Positions 12,083 to 25,279 of a stretch of 64,000 bases of DNA are shown piece after piece (within the stretch, counting starts at the first letter, position 1; every line of letters starts with the position of its first letter). Under the pieces are notes generated by a model. It was not told where the DNA came from, searched no databases, and saw nothing but the letters and a program-made list of their open reading frames with translations. The stretch is taken from assembly GCA_029339505.1 (NCBI GenBank), contig JAQISU010000032.1, positions 5,642,001 to 5,706,000 on the forward strand, in the 5' to 3' direction. This DNA comes from Unio delphinus. Its lineage: Eukaryota > Mollusca > Bivalvia > Unionida > Unionidae. The position numbers and the translations under genes were made by a program.

Positions 12083-13870
12083 GTTAACAAGAATTATATC
12101 ATGCACTTTACCAAATAATATCATTTGAAGGAAATAGAGATGAAACATGTTATGCATAATACAAAAAGTGTTCATCAGCATACGGTATAAATATACTTCA
12201 TTAAACAAGCTTATCACCTTTAGATTTTAAAAATATATTTATTCGAGATGATGGTATACAAGCTTATGCTGATGGTAATTAAAGAATAATTATCTAATTA
12301 TTACCTAAGATAGCTTATTTCATTTTTATAATTTTACATTTTTTTTTTATCCGAAACTAATAGCCAAGGTTCAAAACAGACATATTAGGCAGGAAAACAA
12401 ATCGCTTTTTACGTTATTAATAACTAATTTTCTTTTAAAATATAACATACACAAAGAGCAATCTGTATATTCTTTTCCATTTATTTAGCATGTTTGCTGG
12501 TCCTATATACATCATGTACAAAACTTAAAACTATAACCAAATATACTAATAGGTCCACAATTATTAAGTTAATGAATTATCCGATATTATTAATTTAATA
12601 ACTGACCCAAAATTAATAAATTATCCAAGATTAATTAATTAATATTAAATCTTAAAATCAAGGAATTATTTAAAATTACCCAAATTAAAACATTAATGAA
12701 TTATTTACATTGAAAATATTTCAATAAATGTTTAGAACGTTTATTCAAAAATTCCCAAAATAAAAATCATGTTATTGAATGATGAAATATTCATAAGCTA
12801 TCAAAAGTTATAAATTAATAAATTATCGAATAATATTATTCAAAAGTATCCATAATTAATAATTAAAATAAATTAACAAAAGTTAAGAATTAGAAAATAC
12901 CTTAAGGTAATCAATTATCCAGAATTAATACTTAAATATGCTTTTTTTTTTAAATCTATTAATAATATACAAAGAATAACATATATTTCAAATGATCAAA
13001 TATGAATATGAATGAATTTATAATTTATAAATTATCTGACATTAATTAATTATCCCAAATTAGTTTAAAATTATCTAAAAAAAATGAAATTAAAATTATT
13101 TGCAAAATTAAGAAAACAAAAATCCAAAATAAAACATTCAAAATGAAAATATACAATCTAATTGTCAAAGAAACTAACAATAACAGTATTGGAAAATTAT
13201 AAAATAAATTTAAAATTAAACTTATTTAAAAAATTCCAAAAATTTAAAATATATTCTGAGTTATAAGTCTGAGATGAAAATGATAACACTCCAAAAGGAA
13301 AAAAATGACAAATATGAAATATTAAAATCCGAAAAAAAAAATTATAATCCAAAAGGAAACATATGAGTGCCCAAGAACAAATATTATAAAATTCAATTGA
13401 AAATCATAATATCCTGAAATAATCTCCAGTTTTATAAATCCAAAACCGAAAATATCCTGTTTTAATAAACTCTACAAATCTTGTTTCTTCTCAAATTTGA
13501 GCATGAAAACTATGAAATCTAAACATGAAAATCTAAATGTTATAAAGGAAGTTTAAAATATGGGGATACATTAGTATTAGTATTTTACGTCAACATACAT
13601 TCTTGTTTTGAATTTAAAACTTAATTGCGCATTCAAAGATTGCTTATATTGTTTGATATATCGGACATAGGAAGTCGGCTTTTTAATGTGACAAATTTTT
13701 GTAAGAACATAGGTCTTTATTCACATAAGTTTGATATAACATTTTTGATACTGCAACTCTATTGCAACTAAAGACAACACCATTAGTCTTTGATCCGCAC
13801 CACACGTCTACATTATCACAGGAAAACCTCCGCTCTGAGGATTACTTCAAGAAAACAATTTATTTAGAGA
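12083..13870. other. Very AT-rich low-complexity stretch
   Basis: From about 12490 to 13560 the sequence is a mosaic of ATTAAT, TTATTAA and AAAATT words with almost no GC. No ORF or repeat end is convincing. It could be an eroded AT-rich satellite or simply biased DNA. Confidence 0.5.
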
Positions 13871-13879
13871 CTTTTTCAA

Positions 13880-13881
13880 TT

Positions 13882-13953
<72 letters not shown>

Positions 13954-13965
13954 TTTTCTTTCTTC
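13880..13965. repeat. (CTTT)n microsatellite
   Basis: About twenty CTTT units. The FLSFFLSF open frame across it is spurious. Confidence 0.95.
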
Positions 13966-14731
13966 TTTCCGGTGATATCTAATGGTCTAGTTAAAAAAAG
14001 TTAAGTGATATTACCACAGTTGGGAAAAAAAATGACAATAAGGTGTTAATGTTTAAGAGCAAATGGGCTGAATATGTTTTGAAGTCCATTTTGATGTCAA
14101 AACTTTACTTTTTTTCTTTTTCAAAAGTTTGATATTATGAAGTATTTCTAATTATTTATGCCATATATAATTTAATTTATATCTAATTGATAATATAATA
14201 TCTTAATTTGTATAAAGTTAAATTATATTGTTTTTTTTTTGGTTTTTTTTTTAATTTTGATGTAAATATCATCGTTTGGTAATACTTAAGAATTGGATTT
14301 TGATCTAGACAAAATTAATACATTTAGCAACATACTTCTTTCATTAGAATACAATTGTACACTACATATAGTTTTACAAAACATTTTAATTTCAGAATCC
14401 TCAATGTCTGTGCCACAACCAAACTTGAGTACAACAGTACAGACATAGTGATATTGCTGAGCAAAATTTAAACGTTCTAGGTCAGTATGTTCAAACATAC
14501 TTTATTGTCATAGTAGCATAGAGTGGGTCTGGGCACAAGTTCTACTTATATTAGCCTTCTCCCTACATTATTCAAGTAAACGAATCACACATTTATCAAG
14601 AATCATAAAAATGGCGCTATAAAGGTAATTGCTAATTTTTCATTGTAATGATTATTATTTTACCAGTTACTTTAAATAGTCAAATTATTTATACAGTCAG
14701 TAAATCATAGTCAAATTTACCTAAACCCTAA

Positions 14732-14739
<8 letters not shown>

Positions 14740-14788
<49 letters not shown>
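14740..14788. repeat. (GT)n microsatellite
   Basis: About 24 uninterrupted GT units flanked by unique sequence. Confidence 0.95.
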
Positions 14789-14790
<2 letters not shown>

Positions 14791-14955
14791 AATAGATAAA
14801 TCGATAATGTTTGACAATATCTGTTATAAAGCAAAGGTTGGTACTTAACAGACTATGAACAGGCGAAATCGTTGGAACCAATCGGATAATTTCTTCCAAA
14901 AGTGTGTCACGTGGTCATGACATCACACACCAAACCAAACTCAGCAGCTGTAAAT

Positions 14956-15015
14956 ATGGCGTCAAAAGATGAAAATCGACCATCAAGAATGAACACTGAC
15001 GTGCCCAGTACTTCT
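14956..15015 (+). other. Weak first-exon candidate (ATG to GTAAGT donor)
   Basis: ATGGCGTC starts a 20-codon frame rich in Ser, Thr and Asp that ends exactly at a GTAAGT donor at 15016. A second possible donor is at 15061. About 50 bp upstream are a CACGTG E-box and a TGACATCA CRE-like word. Local GC is above that of the neighbourhood. No protein family is recognisable from so short a stretch, so it may be a real promoter plus exon 1 or part of an unrecognised repeat. Confidence 0.3.
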
Positions 15016-15195
15016 GTAAGTACACATTATCAGAAGTTACACAGTGATTGCAGTGAACAGGTTTGTATTTCAATTTCTTGAAAAGTTTACACCAATGTGT
15101 ATATTGTAGACGTACGAAATAGTTGCAAATTTAAATTATCATCGCATCCGTACCCCCTCCTCCCCCAAAAATGGATGGACTATTAAAGAAAACAA

Positions 15196-15414
15196 AATGA
15201 GGGTGAGCGATCTTCTACCATCTCACCTCTGACTGCATGGGTTCGAGTCTCGGATTCGGCCAATATGGGTATGTGAGAAAGCTTGCCAGTAGCTTCTCGT
15301 GGATCGGTGGTTCTTTCCGGGTTCTTCCTCCACCATCAATACTGGCCGCCATGTATAGCCTATATTGTGCTGAAAAATGGCGTTAAACCTACAACAATAA
15401 CAACAACAACAACC
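15196..15414 (+). mobile_element. tRNA-Leu-like SINE copy (plus), 5' truncated
   Basis: Carries the B box (GGGTTCGAGTC), the shared body (AGCTTGCCAGTAGCTTCTCG and TTCTTCCTCCACC) and a (CAA)n tail at its 3' end. The A-box part is poorly preserved. Confidence 0.85.
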
Positions 15415-15946
15415 GTGTGAGAAATCAGATGATAGCCTAGTCCATTAAACATATAAAATGAACATAAAAATGAAACAAGTCTATAAACATCTGAAAGCAG
15501 TAAAAGGAAAATCAAATGAAATTCTTGCTGCCAATTCTAGTCTGTATGTGTTTTAATTTAAACTTGACATGAGCATTGTCTTAAATGTCTCAACGCATCT
15601 GAACTATATTTTCTAATTTTGTAGCAAGATATTAAATAAGTTACTGCATATTTTTCTTGAGTAGCAGGTATATTTCGTGCTCTGTAAAGTCTGGACTGAG
15701 TACTGTAGAATAGCGTGTCATTACCAACAGGATATAACCATATGAGGAAAAGGAAAGTTTATAAATTATTATTTTTAACTGGAAAACTATCTGCTGGTCA
15801 TGGGTTCCTCCCCGACCGAACCCCTCTCCCATTTAAATTTGCCCAAATATCGAAAACTGGTACTGTGCAACGCGTTTCAAATTAGAAATGGACAAATCTT
15901 GGGGGAATACACATATATTTGGAGAATGAAAAGCAAGACGAATAAT

Positions 15947-16120
15947 GGAGAAATCGCCCCATGGAGAACTCGCCCTGAGAGAACTCGACCCATGGAGAAA
16001 TCTCCCTGGAAAACTCGCCCCATGGACAACTCGCCCTGGGAGAACTCATCCCAGGTGTCAGGAGAAGTCGCCCCATAGTGGTCGGAGAAGTCGCCCCATT
16101 TTGCCTGGAAAAGTCGCCCC
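15947..16120. repeat. Array of about ten GGAGAAGTCGCCCC-like units
   Basis: A 14-base unit GGAGAA(G/C/A)TCGCCC(C/T) recurs about ten times with short unequal spacers of a few bases. The same unit in the opposite orientation forms an array at 19362-19473, and a two-unit remnant lies at 252-287. The three to five overlapping open frames here, on both strands, are by-products of the repeat. It may be part of an unidentified mobile element or a dispersed minisatellite. Confidence 0.85.
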
Positions 16121-16695
16121 AAGGATAATATATAATAATTCTGAGATTTCGCCACATGGTTATCAAGGCTTTATTTATTGTTGTTTTTCTTCAACTTAGT
16201 AACTTATTAAATCTATATAATTTGCAATTTTTTTCCTTCAACTTTTCCTTTTGATCAATTCCACTTCTGTACTTAACGAAAAATAAGTGTTAACTGTCCC
16301 TTTCGCTCTGCTCTTCAAATCATTAGATGCGTTTTATTTGGAAAAATAAAAGAGAGAATGTAAGCATGATATGATGTTTGCAGTTTTAGATATAAAATGG
16401 TTCCAACATAATAACCTAAGTCATGCTGAGATGACGTTATGACATTGACTTTTATAACCCGAAATCGACTGAATTGGCGCTGTACAAACCCAGACTCAAG
16501 ATCAATCGGACTATAAGAAGATAAATATAGAAAGTAAAGTGAGACACAGTAAAATAAACATAAAAAACACCTCACTTTACCGAAATTCAAACTTAACAAA
16601 AATATTAAACGTATATAATACCCTTAAATAATGATGAACGTGATGACCGACAACTGGTCAAATTTGAACGAAAAGGCTATCCTAACAAGAAAACA

Positions 16696-16813
<118 letters not shown>

Positions 16814-16949
16814 TACATACATAGTATACATACATATACATATATAGTATACATACATATACATATATAACATACATACATAGTATACATACAAATAGCA
16901 CCAACATTAATAGCAAACACAGGATATAGGAGACCACTAGCCATGGTCA

Positions 16950-18059
16950 ACTCAAAATTATTAAGAAAGTGGATCCGAAGGAGGGTAGATAAATTCCACC
17001 TCGGAAAACCCTTTTATAGTAACACTAGGGAAAAAGACAATAAAAATACTCCTTTCAAAATTTTTATATAATCCCGATGGGGAAAACTAAATTTAAGGGA
17101 ACTTAAAGAAGGGAGGGGGGGGAAACTACATATCGGGAGGAGCACATAAACACATAAAACTTTTCACTTTTTTTTTAATTGGGGGAGGGGGGCATCTGTC
17201 TGGTGCCCAAAAAAAAAATAGAAAAAAAAAAGAGAAAGAATTGGCGCTGACGTCAAAATTTATGTTATTATCTCTCTAACCGAACACTTTAATATGATTT
17301 TTCATTGAGATTTGCTAACCATCAACAAATAATACTTAAACTCAATTGAAATAAACAAAAACATTATTGATGCCTAGTCAAGAAATGCTGTCGCTATCGA
17401 ATTAATCATCATTCGGACTGTTTCTGAAAGATCAGTTGTACTACATCATTTAGTTTATTTCTTCTTTTTTCGTCAGTGTTCCTAATTTTATTATTTCTCA
17501 ATAATAACGAACTATTTCAAGTTTAAAGAGAAGTTTAAAAAATATTTCACTACTAATTTACCGATGTAAAAAAAACAAGATTACGTTATTTATTAATATG
17601 TAATAACACCATGATCACGTGTACTAGACCCAAATTAACTAATGAGGCACAAATCAATGTCGCTGACACGTTAGCTCATTATATACGTTTCTTTCCTTAA
17701 TGCATACATTTTTGCTGTATCAATATACGTCTATTATTCCCAAAAATTCATGATACATAGGTAACACTTTTTATTACGGCGTTTTTTTTTTGGTAAAACA
17801 AGTTTTTTTTTTAGTATAAAAGGCGCTCAAAATTTACTTGTACGTTTTATTATAAATAATACAACCAAAACAATGGTTATTGTTGATTACCTTACTTGTC
17901 GTATGTTACATTTAGATGACGAAAATGTTCTTTTTTTCTTGTTTTTTTCTGTCTATTTGGTACTAATAAAAAATTCTTGCAAATTCTTGGGTCTTTTTTA
18001 AAGCGATAATTTTTTTGTGTGTAAAGTGTTCTTACGCTGGTAATTTGATACACTTAGGA
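16950..18059. other. Unannotated stretch with homopolymer runs
   Basis: Contains G-rich, A-rich and T-rich runs (around 17110, 17170-17235 and 17790-17815) but no recognised gene or element end. Confidence 0.4.
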
Positions 18060-19260
18060 GACTAAAATTTATTAATTATACGACGTAGACTAGATAATGA
18101 AGGATTCGATTGTATTGTGAAAGGAATTACATCTCTCTCTCTCTCTCTCTCTCTCTCTTGTACATGCTGCTTTGTTGAAAGCCCAGTGTTGAGTAATATT
18201 ACGGGCATTGTTCAGCGCAGAATCAATTATACGTGTAGGATAATTTCTGTTTAGTAAATATGTTTGGAATTTATTCAACGAATTCTGTAATCGACAATCA
18301 TCTGAAATAATACGTAGGTATCTTTTCCGCTGGCTATATGGTATACCGTTTTTACATGACATGGGATGACATGAAGATTATTCCACATATTGGTGGAAAT
18401 TAGTTTCCTTGATGTGAATATTTGCAAAGATAGTGTTATCAATATTTTATATCACATTTACATCTGAAAATGAAACATGCGTACTAGATGCAGTATAAGT
18501 AAATTTAATTGTCGGGTGAAAATGATTTAGGCGATCAATAAAATTTTACAGTTCTTCGGTCGAATGCTTCCAGATATAAATATGTCATGGAAAATTCTGA
18601 ACCTAAGAGATGGATTAAACTTTTCGTTTTGAAGAAAGTCCTTTTCAAATTTACCCATGAAAGGAAAGCGTATGAAGGAGCCATATTAATTCACATTGCC
18701 GTACCCATTATGTATATGTATTTCGTATTATTAAATTGAAAATAATTATTTTCCAAGATAAGTTTTAATATTTTGCAAATATCTTCACAAGATAGTGGGC
18801 TATTATTAGGATTGTTATCAAGAAAATTTGTACACGCTTCAATACCAACTGCATGTGGAAAGTTGGTATGTAGTGATGTTACATCTGATAATACCAGGAT
18901 TGAAATTAACAGATAGCTGTGGAATAGACTTCAACTTTTTAATGAAAGAGAATTGAGGTGTACGCATGTTAAGAGGGAAAGTATACAATTCCTCATATAC
19001 GGATTTCTTTTTTAGCCATCTCATTAATGCATGTTGAATTTTTTTAATTTAATTTCTATTGACGGATCTTCGCCAATATGTTTGTAGTAGTTTTCATCAT
19101 TTAATTGACGTTCAACTTATTTAAAATAATCTTGATTCATAATAATATGTGTGTTTGACTAATCATCCTTTTTAATCACTATACTGTCGTCATTTATTAG
19201 ATTATATACAGATTGAATTTCGTCTTAGAAATATTACTGTGATATTGCTTTTATGATTAC
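18060..19260 (-). pseudogene. Penelope-like element reverse transcriptase relic
   Basis: Minus-strand translation across several frames gives hallmark Penelope-like RT strings in the right order: a YYKHIGEDPS stretch near 19075, an SLHTN-type stretch followed by AVGIEACTNFLD near 18845, a MGTAM motif near 18700, and finally KNGIPYSQRKRYLRIISDDC in the frame at 18090-18362. The order matches Penelope/Neptune-type RT from fingers to thumb. Several stops and frameshifts show it is dead. No GIY-YIG domain was recognised downstream. An (GA/CT)n run at 18129-18160 interrupts the 3' part. Confidence 0.75.
18129..18160. repeat. (CT)n microsatellite
   Basis: A short perfect CT run inside the Penelope relic. 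It gives the RERERER string in the minus-strand frame. Confidence 0.95.
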
Positions 19261-19361
19261 CAGTTAATATCTTTTTTTGTGATCGCGTATAAATAAAAAT
19301 CTAAAAATGAATCACGTAAAAGATGTTTTAATTCTGTTATTAAAAGGTTATCTGGGTTTTA

Positions 19362-19473
19362 GGGCGACTTCTCCAGACGAAGTGGGGCGACTTCTCCAAC
19401 CAATCTGGGGCGACTTCTCCAGATACGTTGGGACGAGTTCTCCCAGGGCGACTTCTCCATGGGGCGAGTTCTC
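19362..19473. repeat. Array of about six GGGGCGACTTCTCC-like units
   Basis: Six units of GGGGCGA(C/G)TTCTCC with spacers of about 1-10 bases, in the opposite orientation to the array at 15947-16120. Spacer sequences differ between units. Confidence 0.85.
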
Positions 19474-20199
19474 TGCATACCAAGCAAGACCATGAAAAAA
19501 TCGCAGTTAAGAAAATCGTATTTTAGCATGCTAGAGCAGCAAATCGCAATTAATATACCGGTATATCAATACATCACCACTATCTCAAAGAATGTCACAT
19601 ACCTAGTGAGTGTCGTGTTTTCAAGGTTAATGTCATATGTGACCAGTGCAGTTTTCATTCACTTTTTCTCTGTTGTCTTAAAACTTGATAGATGTTTAAG
19701 ACACTGGATAAACTTGGTATACTTATACGCAGATCCGGCCAAAGGGGTTTGGGCTCTTTACGCGAAATATGACAGCATATAAATGAAACAAAAATTCACT
19801 TCCGTCTTTAACGCTTTTATAAAGCCCTGCGCCTAAGGCGACCACATCGATTGCCAATATGGCTAGTCCGGTGCTGTTAATGTGTAGTCTCTGAAAGCTA
19901 CTGGCATTTCACGTTTGAGTTCCTATCTTCATGGTCAAATTCACAGGTGAGCATTTTAACGGTTGATGTATGCATGTTTCTCAGGTGCATGGCATCTCGT
20001 GTACCGTCATGGTTACTTTTAATTTCAGGGTCTGATCAATCGCTCCCCTAATCCTGTTTTGCTGTACGTTTAATGCCCTTCGCGACAGTCATGAAATGTG
20101 ATTATTTCCCATTTATGTTCAGTAATGGCACAGCTCTCTTTCAAAGGTCACAGCGAGATATCTAACTAACTCTAAAAAAGTAAGGGACAAAATAAAAAT

Positions 20200-23190
20200 C
20201 TGTCCGGGGGAAATCTATTTGACTTAACACCTAAGCTGAAAAAAAAACGCTACAATCAACAATGACAAAGCTGACTTACTTGCTAACCATTTCTAAGCCA
20301 TGAGTAATAACACCAACCACACTAAGAACTTCCGAAAACACAGACCGAACTTTGAAACCTCACATCCTATCCTCTTTACAAGACAGAGTTTAATAACTCA
20401 GATTTAAATTCCTAAATCACCCTATACGAATGAAAAATAGAGATAGGGTCTAAAAAAAGAAACCTCACCTGGGAAAGATCAAATTGGGTATATCATATAC
20501 AAAAATCTTCCAAACAACATTACAACAACCTTTATAAAACTGCTCAACCAAATTTGGCAGAGTGTCAGTTGGAAACAAGCAAGTGTCATCCCAATCCTTA
20601 AATAAAAAAAGACTAAAATAATATTAACTCGTATCACCCCATCTCCCTCACTAGTAACATATAAAAACGGACGGAAACAATCCTAGCCAACAGATAAAAA
20701 CACCACCTAGAAAGTAACAAACTCCTATAAGAAAACCAATGTGGCTTCCGTAACAGGTGCTCCACCACAGATCAATTGTTAAGACTAGAAGCGGATATCA
20801 AACTAGATTCAACTCCAAAAGAAAATCAGACAAACAACTTATAGCAGTCTTGCTTGACCTTGAAAAAGCCCCTGATCTTGTCTGGAGCAAAGGATTGATT
20901 GCAAAACTCAACCACTTCGAAATTACTGAACGCATGTTTAACATGGTCGAAAACATCTGAAAAAGTCGCATAATAATCAGTATAGTAGGAAACACAACCT
21001 CAAAAGAATACCCCCGCCCCCCCCCCCCCCCGAAAATGGTACCCCATAAGGGAATGTACTCAGTCATACGATATTCAACATCATGATTAACGACCTTGAC
21101 CTCAACCTAGCGACAAAACGGATTAAAATTTCTTGATTCGCTGATGACAGCGGCATCTGGAGGCAGCTTGCATTCCATCAGTCAAAGAAATCCAGAAAAG
21201 CCTAAAAAAAACATAGGGAAATGGGCTGATAAATGGAATTTTAAGATCTCGCCTTGACCTAAACCAAGCGACAAAACAGGCTAAAATTTCTCGATTCGCT
21301 GATGACAGCGGCATCTGGAGGCAGCTTGCATTCCATCAGTCAAAGAAATTCAGAAAAGCCTAGATAGCATATGGAGATGGACTGATAAATGGGGTTTTAA
21401 GATCTCATGTGAAAAAATGGTAGCAATAATCTTCTCCCCTAAACTCAATAACTAAAAAACGTACCCCAACTTCTTTATTAAAAAACAGGTAATCAAATAT
21501 GTTAAGGTAGTCAAATTCCTAGGTATGTTCTTCGAATATCATCTAACATGGAAACACCAGATTGAATAACTGATTCAAAATTTAAGAAAAAAAAGATATT
21601 AATCTCTTAAGAAATATTAAAGGGACCACCTGGTGATTCAGTCAAGAATTCTTATTACCCATCTGTAGATCACTCATAAGGTCGAAATTAGTTTGTGGAT
21701 GCTAAGTTTACAACGGTGAAACAAACATAACTGAACAAACTGGATACTATCTAAAGGAAATCATTATCTGTTTGCACTGGCACTCTACCATCAACATCAC
21801 TGGACAAACTTCAAGTCCTCACCGGTGAACTGCCATTAAAAATAAGAAGACAGAAAACGCTCTTCCGATACTATAATCGATTAACAAATCACCCCGACCT
21901 GCATTCTACAAAAGTAACTATCAGCAAATGCAACAAACTGTTTAGCCGCAAACTAGTTCCTAAGCCACCAGGTGGCAAACAAATCCTAGAACTCAGGGAA
22001 AAGCTGCCAGCACTTGCACTACGAGAAGAGCACTCCCCTGACCCCACCCCTTGACCAAACCCTATCCATAGAATCAACGATAGTCACAAATTATGGAAAC
22101 AAATTAGAACAAGGATCGAAACTCAAAACCATCGCAACATTGGAATTTCATGACACTTATTCTGGCTTCGTAAACAATTTCACTAACGAGTCCAAACAAC
22201 CTCCCCTTCCCCCTCCCCCCGAACAGCAGCTTTTGTGGTTATTCCTGAAGTCACATACAAATGGGATTCATATTAAAAGACCACTGCTCTGCATTCACTA
22301 CATACAGAGTTCTGGGCAATAATAGAATCATTAAAATGGACTAAAAACCAAACATTTCCAAAAGCTGTTATCATTAGAAACTCACTTGGTGTAATAGAAT
22401 CTATCAAACCTCACAGCACCAAATCAAGAGAGCAGTTCTTGACTGGAGCTTTCTATATGCTTAAGGATTTATTCACAGCGGATCAGTTAGTTTAATTCAT
22501 TTGGAAACCCTCGCATTTAGGAATCCCTTAACATGAGCTAGCAAAGTAAGAAAAACATGTTAGGACATAGGGTTTCCTCAGTGTTTACCCCGTGGTTACC
22601 CAACCTCACTCAAATATATCATAACAGAAGCCCAAAGCAGAACAAGAAACTATATTAACTAGAAATGACAGGGGCACTGGAACTCCACTACCAAAAGACA
22701 GGATACTCTACTCCATTATAAAAGAAACCAATATACCCATCAAACCACCCAAAGTGAATAGCCTGAACCAAAATAATTACCACTCGCATCGTAACCAGAA
22801 AAAAAAATTAGCAGGACGTTCTGGCAAACATATAGGACCCAAGCCTGCCAGTATTAATTGCTATCACTGCAAAACCATTAAAGACCTGCCACATATATTC
22901 AACAGGTGCTCAAAATATCAGGTAGAAGCTAGAATGGAAATTCAAAACGCCCATCCTCGCTCCAAGAAAATTTGGATCCACTTACCCAGATTTCCTTAAA
23001 AATAACAACCCCAACATAAATGTGACCTACCAAATTGAAAACATACTTAAATTCCTAGACTTATCCAAGTTTAGCAAATGCAATATGTTTCAACACTTCA
23101 ACTCAGGGGTAATTTGCTGACTGTTAGGATGGATGGGGGTGGGGTGGGTTTAAAACCTCTTCAAAGATGGTGAATTATAGAAACGTTATA
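20200..23190 (+). pseudogene. Decayed I-like non-LTR retrotransposon (RT, RNase H, C-terminal Cys/His motif)
   Basis: RT motifs are visible across broken frames: a CGFR and CSTTDQLLRLEAD-type stretch near 20745-20790, LLDLEKAPDLVW near 20850, a GTP-G-VLS-type stretch near 21040, FNIMINDLDLNL near 21075, and FADDSG (the catalytic block) at about 21137 and again at about 21295. A thumb KWGFKIS-like segment follows near 21390. From 22315 an RNase H domain can be read (ALW-ESLKW, then an SLGVIESI stretch, then FIWKPSHLGI near 22500). At 22860 a C-H-C motif (CYHCKT...HIFNRC) closes the protein. RNase H plus this terminal motif points to the I/Nimb side of the LINEs. Many stops and indels make it a relic. 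Confidence 0.75.
21094..21409 (+). repeat. 158 bp tandem duplication covering the LINE RT catalytic block
   Basis: 21094-21251 and 21252-21409 are two diverged copies of the same segment, each containing the FADDSG-coding sequence. The duplication lies inside the dead LINE and explains why the motif appears twice. Confidence 0.85.
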
Positions 23191-23790
23191 GACATAACCA
23201 TACAATGAAATGCTAGCTTTTGATTTGTCTCTTGCATATACAGTCATCTGCAAAAGGCAAATTTCCGAACAATTTCATCCATGATGTCCTTGATGTGCAA
23301 GGAGAAAAGCTATTGTCCAAGTACTGTGTCCATAGATACTCTGGAAGCTATCATGAAACAAGCAGATTTGGAACTGTTTACCAGCACACATCGTGCTCGA
23401 AAGAATTACAAAGAGTCAATCCAGTGTAGAGATTTTCATGTAATTCCATAATAAAATCATTTACTCTTTAAAAACCCATAAGTGGTCAGGTGTCAAAAGA
23501 TTTTTCGTGGTCTGCTTAGTAATCCTTATCTAAATGTTTAAGCCACTAAGCAATAAAGCAACACATTTGTATTTCGTAGTTGTGTAATTTCAGTAAGTTG
23601 TTTATCATAGAAAAGTTATTTACATGCTTCATGATGCGTGAACATTCAATACTCTCACTTTTCTGTTACATAGTGCACAATATGATATTACATAGTGATT
23701 GATATGCTATCACGAAGTCCTCAATATTCTATCATGAATTGCTTCATAATCTACAACGTAATGAAACGTTATATATTAAAGAAAACGTTA

Positions 23791-23860
<70 letters not shown>
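23791..23860. repeat. (TA)n microsatellite
   Basis: About 35 TA units. It passes into a 59 bp tandem repeat that ends each unit with the same TA run. Confidence 0.95.
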
Positions 23861-23863
<3 letters not shown>

Positions 23864-24028
23864 CGTATGCATTCCCTTCATATATCCACTAAATTAGTGA
23901 TTTTTTTATATATATATATTAACGTATGCATTCCCTTCATATATCCACTAAATTAGTGATTTTTTTATATATATATATTAACGTATGCATTCCCTTCATA
24001 TATCCACTAAATTAGTGATTTTTTTAAA
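23861..24028. repeat. 59 bp tandem repeat, three copies
   Basis: Unit starts at 23861, 23920 and 23979 (TAACGTATGCATTCCC...). Copies are virtually identical, and each ends in T/TA-rich sequence like the upstream microsatellite. Confidence 0.92.
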
Positions 24029-24350
24029 TATCGGTTTTGCATAGCTAAGAAACACTGCATTTTGCAACCAGAATATAGTTTATTTGGGATGTGTATGATA
24101 GTGTAAATGATCTACAAGCCACTATAGTTATTCTAGTGTCTTCTAGTATTGGCCCAAAACCTGTCAACTTCGACCACGCTAACTTCGACCAAGTTCTGTT
24201 CATTGTTATAGACAAGCATACTCAAATAAAACACACATAGCCACGTAGAAAACAAATACCTGTATATAAATATTTTTTTTTTAAAGGAATGTGACGTTAA
24301 TTCAAGAATAAATCTCTGAGGACAAACTGTTTAAAAAGATGTACTGGAGG

Positions 24351-24507
24351 CAACGTTCCCTCTAAGCTGCGCGCGCGCGCTCAGTCATCCCTGCGTAGCT
24401 GAACTGTCAATCCAACATTAAAGTTTGCACGTCTTTGTAAATTGTAATGCTTGCACAATGCAGCGAGCATTGTGCGCACATCTACCATTCACTTAGAGGG
24501 AACGTCG
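24351..24507. mobile_element. hAT-like MITE, copy 1
   Basis: 157 bp with inverted ends CAACGTTCCCTCTAAG / CTTAGAGGGAACGT. It is flanked by ACTGGAGG (24343-24350) and GCTGGAGG (24508-24515), an 8 bp duplication with one mismatch. It encodes nothing. The same family is at 29902, 32290 and 51610. Confidence 0.8.
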
Positions 24508-24596
24508 GCTGGAGGGCGCATTAAATTTTGCAACCTCTTGTAAAACAGTATGCTAAATTTGTTTAGTACACGTTGAGATAGTAGAGATAAGATCAT

Positions 24597-24722
24597 GTGA
24601 ATACCAGGGAAATATGTGAATCCTCAGTAATATGTATGTAAATGTAGCATCGGACACAATGTGAATACCAGGGAAATATGTGAATCCTCAGTAATATGTA
24701 TGTAAATGTAGCATCGGACATA
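24597..24722. repeat. 64 bp tandem duplication
   Basis: Two nearly identical units starting at 24597 and 24661 (GTGAATACCAGGG...). Confidence 0.93.
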
Positions 24723-25279
24723 GGAACAGATGTTCCTTTTGACCATTTAACACATGAATAGCAACGGTAACATGCAGATAAGTTTCTAATTTAAGCAAAA
24801 CCATTCAGAAGTGTATAAAATAAGTTTACATTATGAGAAAGCAATTCGGAGAGGATCAGATTTCCGTTAAATTGATTCATACTTGGTCATCATTCCTTGT
24901 TGGCTGGGTTATCAATCCTTGCTGGAGATCTTACGGATCTAATAAACAAACTTTGCAGTAAACTGCCTCCACCACCTTCGATCCTCCGAAGGAAGCTCAA
25001 GTAGTTCAGATTATCAAAAAAGCAACTATCCTCTTGATAAATTAACAATAGATGTGTCAGCATTTTACCCGTCATATCCAAACTGTTATCAGCTTACTTT
25101 TCTGTAGATTATATTTATTATTCCTAGATTATCTGATAACCAGAAATGCTTGATAGTAAAGCGACTTTGGAATGGTTCCCCGACCCAATGGTTAAGAAAA
25201 TATTTTTTAAAAAACAAGAAAAGATTTTTTATCAAATGTTTGGGTGCTTTTCGTAATGGTTATGGATTTCATATCACTG

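Noticed and set aside
15877..16199. Overlapping frames on both strands with WGDFS and GRVL-like repeats
   Set aside because: They come from the repeated 14-mer, are open on several frames at once, and show no domain.
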